The notes beneath the pieces are model-generated. The model was given only the letters and a program-made list of their open reading frames with translations, did no database searches and was not told where the DNA came from. Position numbers and translations under genes: made by a program. Below, piece by piece: positions 1 to 8,733 of a DNA stretch of 64,000 nucleotides; position 1 is the first letter of the stretch, and each line of letters starts with the position of its first letter. Source of the DNA: Hartmannibacter diazotrophicus. Its GTDB lineage: Bacteria; Pseudomonadota; Alphaproteobacteria; Rhizobiales; Pleomorphomonadaceae. Location: positions 2,478,550 to 2,542,549 of the forward strand of contig NZ_LT960614.1 of the NCBI RefSeq assembly GCF_900231165.1. The letters are read 5' to 3'.

Positions 1-54
1 GATGCGCGCTTTCAGCCGCATGCGCGCGCGGAAACGGGGGGAATGCGCGCATGA
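1..54 (+). CDS. possible 3' end of an upstream gene (partial)
   Basis: The frame starting at base 1 is open to a TGA at 52-54, and that stop overlaps the ATG of tssH as ATGA. Four-base overlaps of this kind are common between translationally coupled genes, so this may be the last 17 codons of a gene that begins outside the window, perhaps another T6SS structural gene. The 17 residues are too few to recognise a family, so function is unassigned. Confidence 0.35.
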   Translation, partial: DARFQPHARAETGGMRA

Positions 55-2732
55 GCGAGATCAGTCTGGAGACCGTCACCGGCAAGCTCAACCGGGTCGG
101 CTACGACGCCTTCCTGAAAGCATTTCGCCTGGCGAAAGGCGCGGGGAACCGCAACATCGAACTGGCCCACTGGCTTTTGCAGCTCGTGCAGGAGGACGAG
201 TCCGACTTCGTGCTGTCGCTCGATCATTTCAAGGTCGATCGGGCAACGCTGCTGAAGGACCTCACCGATATCGTCGGCGGCTTCCGCAAGAACGAGACGG
301 AGATGCCCGGCGTTTCCAACCAGATCGCCGATCTGCTCGACCGCGGTTGGCACTATGCGACCCTGCTCTTCGGCGAGACCCAGATCCGCAGCGGCCATCT
401 TCTCGTCGCAGCCCTGAAGTCCACCGACCTTCGCCGTGCCCTCGGGCAGATATCCAAGTCCTTCCTGACCATCGATGCCGACAAGCTGGCCGAGGGCGCG
501 GGGAAAATCTGGGCCGGCTCCAAGGAAGACAACCTGCGCCCCATGGACGGCTCCGGACTGGCCGGACAGCCGTCCGGCGACGCAACCGCCGCAGCCCCCG
601 GCGCGCGCGGAACGACAGCCCTCGACCGCTTCTGCCAGGACTGGACGGGCGTTGCTGCCAAGGGCGAGATGGATGCGATCGTCGGCCGCGACGAGGAAAT
701 CCGCCAACTGATCGACGTGCTCATGCGCAGGCGGCAGAACAATCCGATCCTCGTCGGCGAGGCGGGCGTCGGCAAGACGGCGGTGGTGGAGGGCTTTGCC
801 CAGCGCCTTGCGTCCGGCGACGTGCCGCCCAAGCTCCAGGGCGTGAAGCTCTACGTGCTCGATGTCGGCCTGCTCCAGGCCGGTGCCTCGATGAAGGGCG
901 AATTCGAACAGCGCCTGCGCCAGGTCATCGACGAGGTCCAGGCCTCACCGGTTCCGATCATCCTGTTCATCGACGAGGCCCACACGCTGATCGGCGCCGG
1001 CGGGGCGCAGGGGACGGGCGATGCGGCGAATCTGCTGAAGCCAGCCTTGGCGCGCGGCACGCTTCGCACCATCGGCGCGACGACATGGTCCGAATATCGC
1101 CAGTATTTCGAGAAGGACCCGGCGCTGACGCGGCGCTTCCAGCCGGTTCAGGTGGGCGAGCCGTCCGTCGAGGTTTGCTGCAACATGCTGCGCGGCATTC
1201 TGGGGCCAATGGAAAAGCATCACAACGTGCGCATCTCCGACGAGGCGATCGTCGCGGCGGTGCAGCTGTCCCACCGCTACATCCCTGCGCGGCAACTGCC
1301 GGACAAGGCCGTCAGCCTGCTGGATACGGCCTGTGCCCGCGTTGCCATCAGCCAGAGCACGACGCCGGCCGCAATCGAGGACCTGCGCGAGCGCATCCGC
1401 GCCAAGACGAAGGAACGCGAAGCGCAGGAACGCGAAAGCGACATCGGCGGCGCCGACGAGAGCCGGATCGCTGTCCTTTCGCAGGAGATCGAAGACGCGG
1501 AAAATTCGTTGAAGGAACTGGAGAGCCACTGGGAGAAGGAACGGGCAATCGTCACCGAGATCCTGCAAATGCGGGAATCGATCGCCGCCGCCCGGGCAAA
1601 GGACGGTGCCGCCGACGAAGAGACCGAGGAGCAGCCCGCGCCGGCCGTTTCCCTGTCCGATCTGAAGGCCCGCGTGACGGAACTCGGCACCATCTCGCCG
1701 GAAACGCGCATGATCTATCCGCATGTCGACGATCAGGCCGTCGCCTCCGTCGTTTCCGACTGGACCGGCATCCCCGTCGGGCGCATGGCCATGGATGAGG
1801 TCGAGGCCGTGATGCGCCTGCCGGAAATCCTCGGCAAGCGCGTTGTCGGCCAGTCGCATGGCCTTGAGATGATTGCCAAGCGCATCGAGACGAACCGCGC
1901 CAAGCTCGACAACCCGAACAAGCCGATTGGCGTTTTCATGCTCTGCGGTCCGTCCGGCGTCGGCAAGACCGAGACGGCGCTCGCGCTCGCCGAGGCGCTC
2001 TATGGCGGCGAACAGAACGTCATCACGATCAACATGTCGGAGTTTCAGGAGGCACACACGGTCTCCACCCTGAAGGGCGCGCCTCCCGGCTACGTCGGTT
2101 ATGGCGAAGGAGGGCGGCTGACCGAGGCTGTGCGCCGCAAGCCCTACAGCGTCGTGCTACTCGACGAGGTCGAGAAGGCGCATCCCGACGTCCACGAGAT
2201 GTTCTTCCAGGTCTTCGATAAGGGCCAGATGGAGGACGGCACCGGCCGGCTGATCGACTTCAAGAACACGCTGATCATCCTCACCTCCAATGTCGGCACC
2301 GAGGTGATCATGCATATGGCCGAGGCCGGCGAGACGCGGCCGGAGCCGGAAGAGCTCAACGCGGCGCTGCGCCCCTATCTGCTGGAGGTCTTCCCGCCCG
2401 CGCTGATCGGGCGCATCGTCACGATCCCGTATTTCCCGCTGTCACAGGACATGCTGTCCGGCATCGTCCGCCTGCAACTCAACCGCATAGGCAAGCGGGT
2501 GGCGGACAATCATTCCGCCGGGTTCGTCTATGACGATACGGTCGTCGACCATATCGTCAGCCAGTGCAACGACCCCGACTCCGGCGGACGCATGATCGAC
2601 AACATCATCACCAACACGCTGCTGCCGCAGCTTGCGCGGCGCATTCTGGCGAAATCGCTGGAAAAGGAAGAATTCGAAAGCATCCACGTAGGCATGGCCG
2701 ACGACGGCGCCTTCACCTACGAGGTTGCCTGA
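51..2732 (+). CDS. tssH: type VI secretion AAA+ ATPase TssH (ClpV)
   Basis: ClpB/Hsp100-type disaggregase that recycles the contracted TssB/TssC sheath in the cytoplasm after T6SS firing. The 893 residues match the family length. An N-terminal Clp repeat domain (about 1-155) is followed by the first AAA+ module with Walker A GEAGVGKT at 236-243 and Walker B IILFIDEA at 303-310. A charged coiled-coil middle region spans about 440-515, and the second AAA+ module has GPSGVGKT at 633-640. The Clp repeat domain and T6SS neighbours favour ClpV over the heat-shock ClpB. The ATG at 51 follows a GGGGGG run and overlaps a possible upstream stop as ATGA. The gene converges on tagH, with 16 bases between the stops. 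Confidence 0.95.
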   Translation: MSEISLETVTGKLNRVGYDAFLKAFRLAKGAGNRNIELAHWLLQLVQEDESDFVLSLDHFKVDRATLLKDLTDIVGGFRKNETEMPGVSNQIADLLDRGWHYATLLFGETQIRSGHLLVAALKSTDLRRALGQISKSFLTIDADKLAEGAGKIWAGSKEDNLRPMDGSGLAGQPSGDATAAAPGARGTTALDRFCQDWTGVAAKGEMDAIVGRDEEIRQLIDVLMRRRQNNPILVGEAGVGKTAVVEGFAQRLASGDVPPKLQGVKLYVLDVGLLQAGASMKGEFEQRLRQVIDEVQASPVPIILFIDEAHTLIGAGGAQGTGDAANLLKPALARGTLRTIGATTWSEYRQYFEKDPALTRRFQPVQVGEPSVEVCCNMLRGILGPMEKHHNVRISDEAIVAAVQLSHRYIPARQLPDKAVSLLDTACARVAISQSTTPAAIEDLRERIRAKTKEREAQERESDIGGADESRIAVLSQEIEDAENSLKELESHWEKERAIVTEILQMRESIAAARAKDGAADEETEEQPAPAVSLSDLKARVTELGTISPETRMIYPHVDDQAVASVVSDWTGIPVGRMAMDEVEAVMRLPEILGKRVVGQSHGLEMIAKRIETNRAKLDNPNKPIGVFMLCGPSGVGKTETALALAEALYGGEQNVITINMSEFQEAHTVSTLKGAPPGYVGYGEGGRLTEAVRRKPYSVVLLDEVEKAHPDVHEMFFQVFDKGQMEDGTGRLIDFKNTLIILTSNVGTEVIMHMAEAGETRPEPEELNAALRPYLLEVFPPALIGRIVTIPYFPLSQDMLSGIVRLQLNRIGKRVADNHSAGFVYDDTVVDHIVSQCNDPDSGGRMIDNIITNTLLPQLARRILAKSLEKEEFESIHVGMADDGAFTYEVA

Positions 2733-2739
2733 CCGCTAT

Positions 2740-2762
2740 CGAACGGTCTCAACGGCCGTTCG
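2740..2762. terminator. weak inverted repeat between convergent tssH and tagH
   Basis: CGAACGG (2740-2746) and CCGTTCG (2756-2762) form a 7-bp stem around a 9-base loop at the convergent junction, reaching into the 3' end of tagH. There is no U-tract on either strand. It could act as a weak bidirectional terminator or be chance. Confidence 0.3.
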
Positions 2763-4200
2763 ACTCGTCATAGAAGTCGCGGAAGTAGGCGAGATAGGCA
2801 TCGAGGATGCCGTTGTCGCCCATTTCGCTCTTGGCTTCCCATCGGCTGACGAAAAGCTCCCACGCCTTGGCCTTCTTGTTGGCGAAGGTCGAGGCCTGCA
2901 CGTCCTGCTCGATCGCGTCCGGCGCCACATCTTCCAGCAACCGGGCAAGCGCCTTCTGCATCGCCTCGAAGGTGGCGAACTCGTGCTTCTCGATATCGGA
3001 GAAGCCTTCGTTGAAGCTGTCGACGAGGCCGAGATAGGCACGCGACTCCAGCCCGAACATCAGCTTGAACGCAAAGGCCGCGTCCGGCGAGAACTTGAGC
3101 GCATTGTTGTCGGTCGGCCGCACCATGGTCCGCGACGAACTCTTGACCACGGTCTTTGCCGCCGCGCGGGCGCGCAGCAGCGCGATCATGCGGTTGGTCA
3201 TCACCGCGAAGGCCTCGCCCAGTTCTCTGGCGACGTCGTCGGGCTCGCGCGATGCAAAGACGTCGGGAGGAATTCCGGCGCTCTGGCAAAAGACCGCGAT
3301 GAAATCCGAGCCGGAGCGGTTCGCGGAACCGGCTGATCCCGGTCGTATCGCCGGCGGCGGCGCGGCGGGCAGGGGCCGCCCGGGGGGCTCGACCGCGGCC
3401 GACTCCACAGGCACGGGATTGACCGGGACAGGACGGGCCGGCATCGGCATGGCCGGCGCCGCGGACATCGGCCTGCCGAGCGACTTGTCATCCCAAAGCG
3501 CCGCTGCGTCGATCGCCGGCGAAGGCATTGCCGATGACCCGGCAGGCTTTGAGGATGGCGGCAGTGAGACATCCCATCCAAACCCCTGGGCGGCGGCAGG
3601 TGCGGCTGCGGATGCCGGCTCGGCCGCAGGCGAGGGGATCGGCTTGCCGAAGGCCAGATGATCGTTCAGGGCGTCGCCGGGCGTCTGCGGCTGCACAGGC
3701 GGCGGCATGGGCCGATGTTGCGCGGGCTGTGGCATTGGCTGATACGGCATCGGCTGATACGGCATCGGTTGCGCCGCTTCCGGACCTGCAAAATCCCAGT
3801 CGAGATCGCCCGCATGATGCGCGCTTCCCGGCGGTGGAGCCACCGAGGGAACATAGTCCCCTCCGGCATCTCCGGCGCTGTCCTCCTCGGAGATCTCCAC
3901 GGCAATGACGTAGTTGCCGACGACCAGCTTGTCGCCGTCGCGCAGCCTGTAGGGGCTCTTCACGCGGTCCTGCGCGCCATTGACGTAGGTGCCGTTGCGC
4001 GAGACGTCGGTCAGCCAGTAGCCGCCGTCGCGATAGCGCACCTCGCCGTGGATGCCTGAAATGTATCGATGAGGATCGGGCAGCGCCCAGTCGAGGCCCG
4101 CTTGCCGGCCGAAATCGAATCCCCGCGCATTGGCGGTGAAGTCGAGCGGACCACCATCCGGCAAGGTGTCGAAATTGTCGATCCTCAGTCTGATGCTCAT
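2749..4200 (-). CDS. tagH: type VI secretion FHA-domain protein TagH (Fha/ImpI)
   Basis: Fha scaffold of the T6SS threonine-phosphorylation pathway. In characterised systems the FHA domain binds a phosphothreonine made by PpkA, which promotes assembly. The N-terminal FHA domain (about 15-105 of 483) shows the expected FGR at 30-32, S48-x-x-H51 and the SRNGTYVNG strand around 67-75. A long proline/alanine/methionine-rich linker (about 115-310) follows, then a conserved C-terminal domain of the TagH type. The linker contains three PMPYQ-like repeats encoded by a 15-bp DNA repeat. It is the most downstream gene of the leftward T6SS set, 221 bp after tagF, so it may have its own promoter. PpkA and PppA are encoded at 14762-17699. 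Confidence 0.9.
   Translation of the reverse strand: MSIRLRIDNFDTLPDGGPLDFTANARGFDFGRQAGLDWALPDPHRYISGIHGEVRYRDGGYWLTDVSRNGTYVNGAQDRVKSPYRLRDGDKLVVGNYVIAVEISEEDSAGDAGGDYVPSVAPPPGSAHHAGDLDWDFAGPEAAQPMPYQPMPYQPMPQPAQHRPMPPPVQPQTPGDALNDHLAFGKPIPSPAAEPASAAAPAAAQGFGWDVSLPPSSKPAGSSAMPSPAIDAAALWDDKSLGRPMSAAPAMPMPARPVPVNPVPVESAAVEPPGRPLPAAPPPAIRPGSAGSANRSGSDFIAVFCQSAGIPPDVFASREPDDVARELGEAFAVMTNRMIALLRARAAAKTVVKSSSRTMVRPTDNNALKFSPDAAFAFKLMFGLESRAYLGLVDSFNEGFSDIEKHEFATFEAMQKALARLLEDVAPDAIEQDVQASTFANKKAKAWELFVSRWEAKSEMGDNGILDAYLAYFRDFYDESNGR
3731..3775 (-). repeat. three-copy 15-bp tandem repeat in the tagH linker
   Basis: Three contiguous 15-mers (3731-3745, 3746-3760, 3761-3775) begin GGCAT. The first two differ by one base and the third diverges at its end. 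They encode PMPYQ, PMPYQ and a PMPQP-like variant in the disordered TagH linker. Because the unit is a multiple of three, copy-number change would lengthen or shorten the linker without a frameshift. Confidence 0.8.
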
Positions 4201-4421
4201 CGGTTCCGCGCTCTATTGCAGGCAACAAATCCGCCGTGAAGGAATGCCGTCAGCCGGAAACGTTCTTCTTCGGGCTATTCTTGATCGCTGTCCGTAAAAT
4301 CTATTTCACCAATCGCACTGCTGAAGCGTCAACAGCAGACCGGAATTGGTGATCATGGTTGACGTCGTGAAAAGAACGATACGGCGGAAAACGGCCTGTC
4401 CAGTGAAGCTCATCCGGCCCG

Positions 4422-5105
4422 TCAGTCTTCGCTTTGGCCCGTTCCGTTCATCATGCTGACGAAGCCATAGGGGTCGGGCAGCCCGCTGCAGCAGAACGCC
4501 ATCGCCCCAAATCTGTCGCCTCCGCTGCTCCACCAATAGCTCCGCGCGGCGCTGGCCTCAAGATGATCGGCGCGCGTCAGGCGCATCAACACCTCCTCAA
4601 CGTCCTCGCCCTCGGCGAGCAGGGCACCCCGCACCGACTGCTGATCGAGATCGGCCAGTTGCGGCCAGGCCGGCGCAAGAGGCGGCAGCGACGGAATGCC
4701 GGACAGAATGGCCTCGCCGCCCGCCGGAGCCTCCTGATCGAGGGCCGTCAGCATCGCCGCCTCGGCGGCTTCGAACCAGTCGTCGGCCCGGTCCGCCATC
4801 GGAAGCGCGAACTCCTGTTCGCCTTCGCCAAGGGCAAGAAGCGAAAGCGGAAAGAAGCGGCCGACGCCGTCGACGGAGGGCATGATCGCGCCGCATGCGG
4901 CCGAGCCCAGCACCTTGCGGCCCAGACGGAAGCGCCAGATCGGCATGGTGAGATAGAGGTCCTGCCAGGCATTGCCGAGCTGGTGCCGGCTCGCGGCCAC
5001 AGCCTGCTGCAGCCACTTCTCCCAGGGCTCCAGGATCGGCTGCGGAATATTGATGGCAATGAAGTCCCGCTTGACGGGCAGCTTGCCGAAGAGCCCGATC
5101 GCCAT
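4422..5105 (-). CDS. tagF: type VI secretion-associated protein TagF (ImpM/SciT)
   Basis: TagF/ImpM family (227 aa), a post-translational regulator of T6SS that represses assembly in Pseudomonas and Agrobacterium, in the latter partly by binding Fha. The start MAIGLFGKLPVKRDF is the typical family N-terminus and lies 2 bp after the tssM stop. An open frame extends 60 codons further upstream, but that extension lies inside tssM and has no family resemblance. In Agrobacterium TagF is fused to a PppA phosphatase domain. Here the phosphatase is separate (14762-15538), as in Pseudomonas. Confidence 0.88.
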   Translation of the reverse strand: MAIGLFGKLPVKRDFIAINIPQPILEPWEKWLQQAVAASRHQLGNAWQDLYLTMPIWRFRLGRKVLGSAACGAIMPSVDGVGRFFPLSLLALGEGEQEFALPMADRADDWFEAAEAAMLTALDQEAPAGGEAILSGIPSLPPLAPAWPQLADLDQQSVRGALLAEGEDVEEVLMRLTRADHLEASAARSYWWSSGGDRFGAMAFCCSGLPDPYGFVSMMNGTGQSED

Positions 5106-5107
5106 GC

Positions 5108-8100
5108 CTAAAACCCCGTCGGGCAGCTGAACGTCTTCAGCGCACGCAGCGTGAAGGGATTGACCGACGAGCCCACGTTGACGCGGTAGGACACCTGGCG
5201 ACCGCCGACGATGAAGCGCACGACCATGTCGGAGGCGGTCACTTGCGACACCCGCGCCGACTGCACGAGCCGCATGAAGGCCCATGGCCCTTGCCGTGCG
5301 AAGACGTCGTTCGTCCGGCCCGGCAGTTGCGGCTCCAGATGCACGCCGGCGACATTGTTGCTGCCCGGCGCCGGCCAGATGACGTTGGTCGGCGCATTGT
5401 TGAGATGCATCGCGATGGCCTGGAGACCGTCGACGGTCAGCACCGCCATGTTGATGTCGTCGCTCATCTTGCCCGCACTGATCACGAGCGGAACGGCCGG
5501 TGTCTGGCTGCCGCCGCTGAAGAAGGCATCGCGGATTTCCGACGCCTGCTGGAACTGCCGGATAGCCTTCGGCGACAGCTGGCTTGCGATCGGATCGTCG
5601 GAGCGCCAGGCCCAGTCCTTCCCCGAAAGGTCGGCGAACACGGCAAGGTGCTCGTTGAAAAACTGGTCGAACGCGCCGTTGGGCCCGAAAAGGCGGGCGA
5701 ACTCGGCGAAGGAGATTTCTCCGCCGCTGCTCGAATTGAAGGGATAGAGCTTTTCCACCCGCCGGCAGGCCTGCGTCACATCCCGCGTCAGCGCCTGGTT
5801 GAGATCGTTGATCGACGTCCGTGTCGCATCGCCCTCGAATTCCCGGGCCGCGGAATTGATCATCGACTTCAACGGCTCCGGCAATTTCGGCGCGGTCTGG
5901 CGGAGACCGCCGACCTGGGTCTGGAGATTTCCGGCGGCGAGCGCGGCCTGGGAGGCCGGCGCGTTCGCGGCGGTCATCATCATGTTGTTGACGTCCTTGA
6001 GATTGCTGATCAGGACATCGATGGGCCGCTGGCCGATATCGCCGTCCACCAGACGGTGGAACGGATCGAAATAGGCCTGGATGTCGGCGCCGGGCACATA
6101 GACGGGCTCGCCGCTGGCCCCCGCACGCAGGTTGGACTTGGCCTTGAGCGCAAGGTCGAGACCGATACGCTTCAGCCCGTAGACCCTGCTGAGGGCCTGT
6201 TCTTCCAGCGCCGCCTTGGCCTCACCGGTGATGTCGGCGGGCACCGGACGTTCGACGTTGAGCTTTGTCTCCTGCGAGACCGATTCCACCAGCGAGCGAA
6301 GCGGCGACGTGACCGACGAGACAGCGTTCAGCGTCTGATAGAGCGGCTTGTCCGCCGTCAGGGACCGCAACCGAAGATTCTGCAGCACGGCCTGCCACGC
6401 GGCAATGAACTCCTTGCCGTAGATGTCGAGGATATCCCGTCCAAGCCGGTTCTTCTGGCGATCGAAGACCGCTTGCTGTTCGCCGTAGTCGCCGACGACC
6501 CACTGGTCGTCGAGAATGCTCTGTCCGACATCCGCCATCTCGGTGAGGAAATAGTCGTGGAAGCCGGAATAGGTGAAGAGGCGGGGCACCTGAAGCTGGC
6601 CGATGTCGGATCCGTCGACGGTCTCGAAGACGAGGGACGTATCCGGACCGCCCTTGTCGACCAGCGACCAATCGTCGATCGGCGCGGCGAGAGACTGGGA
6701 TTTCAGCAGCGCATAGGCCCGCTCGGCAAGGCTCAGCCGCCTCAGCGTCTGGCGCGCCGCCGCCACGAGATCGGCATGCGGCTGCAGCGTCGCCGGCCGC
6801 GTGGCGCCAAGCTCCAGCATATCGGCAAGATTTTGCAGAAGCTGCTTTCGCACGCCGGCATTCGCCGCGCCGGGCAAGACAGACTCTTCCCAGTCCCGCT
6901 GCATCCAGGCGATGATCAGCTTGTCGTCCACCTTTGGCACATCGGGACTGCCAACAAGCATCAGGTAGACCTTGAGCGCCTCGTAGAGAAAATTCGGGTT
7001 GTCGATATTGTCGCCGATCTGCCGCTCCAACCGCAGCACGAGGCGCGACCGCAACAGCCGCTCGAGCGCCTTGTGGTAGCTGCTGGTGGCGGAGGCCTCC
7101 AGATCGGCGCGCTGACTGAGGCCGAACGTCTCCCCAACGGGAGGCCACATGCGATTGTGATAGCCGACCGGGAAGGTGGCGAGACGATTGAGCAGATCCG
7201 GGATATTGCCGAGATCGCCGTCGGAAACGGTCGTCTGGGAGAGGTCGTCTTCCGCTGCCGCGCGGAAATCATTGGCCGCGACGTCGACATTGTCGATGAG
7301 GGCGCGGTTGGAGGAAAAGCTCCACCACCACAGGCCGACCATGCCGGCGGTCAGGAGCGCGACAAGAGCCAGCGCGCCGTTGTGCAGCAGCATCGATCGC
7401 CTGACGGCGGATCTGTCCGACGAGACGAGGCCGGATTCCTCGAAAATCACGCTGCGCATCAGATCGTGGAGGAAGAAGCTTCGGCCCTTGGACGACATCG
7501 CCCGCTGATGGGCGCTGGTCATGTTGAGTTCGGTCGCCATGCGCCCCAGAAGCTGGTCGATCGGCGTGCCTTCCTGCGTGCCGGACGAAAAATAGAATCC
7601 GCGCAGGGCCGCATTGGTCTGGTAGCGGTTCGGCTCGAAGATCTCGGCGAGAAAGCCGGCGACCTTCTCGCGCAGCGCCGCGAACTGGGAGGGGAAGCCG
7701 AAGATCGCAGCCCGGGCGGCCGGATCCGCCTCTTCCTGCAGGCGGTCGGTCAGTTCTTCCGTCAGCCGGTGGACGAGCGCGTCGAATTCGCTGGCCACCT
7801 CGCCGACCCGGTTCCGCTTCCGGTCCTCGCCCTGGAATGTCGCGCCCCAGACCTTGCGCCGGCGGCTCTCGCTGAAATTGCCGAAATACTCCATGAAGCC
7901 GGGCACGAGGTCGGCCATCGTAAACAGCGCATAGACCGGAAAATCGACCTTCAACTCCGAGTGCAGCTCCAGTAGACGCTTGCGGATGGCGTTGGCATGC
8001 TCGGCGATCTCGCTGTTGCTCAGCGTCATCAGGTCTTTCAGGCTGATCGCGACGATCGCGCCGTTGATCGGCTGCTTGGGGCGGTTGCGCTTCAGGAGGC

Positions 8101-8668
8101 GAAGGAAGGAGAGCCACCCCTTGGCATCGCGGGAGGCATCGGAATCCTGCGTCGTATAGCGGCCCGCCGTATCGATTAGCACCGCCTCGTCCGTAAACCA
8201 CCAGTCGCAGTAGCGCGTGCCGCCGACGCCCTCGATGGCCATCGGTCCGGAACCGGTGCGCAGCGGAAACTTCAAGCCGGAATTGACGAGGGCGGTGGTC
8301 TTGCCGGCGCCCGGCGGACCGATGATGACATACCAGGGCAGTTCGTAGAGATAGCCGCGCTTGCCGCTCGCCTGCTTCAAGGTGGTAAGCGCGTCGTTCA
8401 TCCGCCCGGCCAGCATGTCGCCTTCGCTGTCGACCGGCTCGGCAACGGCCTCTTCGAGCGCCTGCGCTGCCTTGCGCCGCTTCCACCAGCCATAGGCATA
8501 AAGCCCGCCGATAAGAAAAACGGCGACGGCAATGACCAGCGAACGGACCAGGACGGACTCGAAAGGATGCGCCTCTCCGAATCCGATGAAAGGACCGGCG
8601 AACCAGACGACTGCGGCAAAGGCGACAAGCCCCAGCACAATCATCAATGGTTTCAGCCACTTCTTCAT
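5108..8668 (-). CDS. tssM: type VI secretion membrane complex protein TssM (IcmF)
   Basis: Inner-membrane IcmF-family protein (1186 aa) that, with TssL, forms the envelope-spanning T6SS membrane complex. Two N-terminal membrane segments (about 7-29 and 41-61) precede a cytoplasmic NTPase-like domain. It keeps a Walker A, GPPGAGKT at 117-124, and a DTAGRY box, so nucleotide binding is possible. A third membrane segment lies near 430-450, followed by a large periplasmic region with the conserved C-terminal IcmF/TssM beta domain. The gene sits between tssL (65 bp upstream) and tagF (2 bp downstream) in one leftward unit. Confidence 0.95.
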   Translation of the reverse strand: MKKWLKPLMIVLGLVAFAAVVWFAGPFIGFGEAHPFESVLVRSLVIAVAVFLIGGLYAYGWWKRRKAAQALEEAVAEPVDSEGDMLAGRMNDALTTLKQASGKRGYLYELPWYVIIGPPGAGKTTALVNSGLKFPLRTGSGPMAIEGVGGTRYCDWWFTDEAVLIDTAGRYTTQDSDASRDAKGWLSFLRLLKRNRPKQPINGAIVAISLKDLMTLSNSEIAEHANAIRKRLLELHSELKVDFPVYALFTMADLVPGFMEYFGNFSESRRRKVWGATFQGEDRKRNRVGEVASEFDALVHRLTEELTDRLQEEADPAARAAIFGFPSQFAALREKVAGFLAEIFEPNRYQTNAALRGFYFSSGTQEGTPIDQLLGRMATELNMTSAHQRAMSSKGRSFFLHDLMRSVIFEESGLVSSDRSAVRRSMLLHNGALALVALLTAGMVGLWWWSFSSNRALIDNVDVAANDFRAAAEDDLSQTTVSDGDLGNIPDLLNRLATFPVGYHNRMWPPVGETFGLSQRADLEASATSSYHKALERLLRSRLVLRLERQIGDNIDNPNFLYEALKVYLMLVGSPDVPKVDDKLIIAWMQRDWEESVLPGAANAGVRKQLLQNLADMLELGATRPATLQPHADLVAAARQTLRRLSLAERAYALLKSQSLAAPIDDWSLVDKGGPDTSLVFETVDGSDIGQLQVPRLFTYSGFHDYFLTEMADVGQSILDDQWVVGDYGEQQAVFDRQKNRLGRDILDIYGKEFIAAWQAVLQNLRLRSLTADKPLYQTLNAVSSVTSPLRSLVESVSQETKLNVERPVPADITGEAKAALEEQALSRVYGLKRIGLDLALKAKSNLRAGASGEPVYVPGADIQAYFDPFHRLVDGDIGQRPIDVLISNLKDVNNMMMTAANAPASQAALAAGNLQTQVGGLRQTAPKLPEPLKSMINSAAREFEGDATRTSINDLNQALTRDVTQACRRVEKLYPFNSSSGGEISFAEFARLFGPNGAFDQFFNEHLAVFADLSGKDWAWRSDDPIASQLSPKAIRQFQQASEIRDAFFSGGSQTPAVPLVISAGKMSDDINMAVLTVDGLQAIAMHLNNAPTNVIWPAPGSNNVAGVHLEPQLPGRTNDVFARQGPWAFMRLVQSARVSQVTASDMVVRFIVGGRQVSYRVNVGSSVNPFTLRALKTFSCPTGF

Positions 8669-8733
8669 GTGTCCCCCGACTCGATTGTTGTCTCTTCTTC
8701 GGTGCGGCCCACGTGCTCGTCAGAGTGCAGTCG

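Noticed and set aside
2-1798. A 598-codon open frame overlapping tssH in another frame
   Set aside because: Its Arg/Pro-rich composition is that of an out-of-frame reading of tssH, which itself has full Clp motifs.
5243-7975. A 910-codon open frame on the plus strand opposite tssM
   Set aside because: It is the antisense of a clear IcmF gene, has no family character and is Arg/Gly/His-rich. Long antisense frames are expected in GC-rich DNA.
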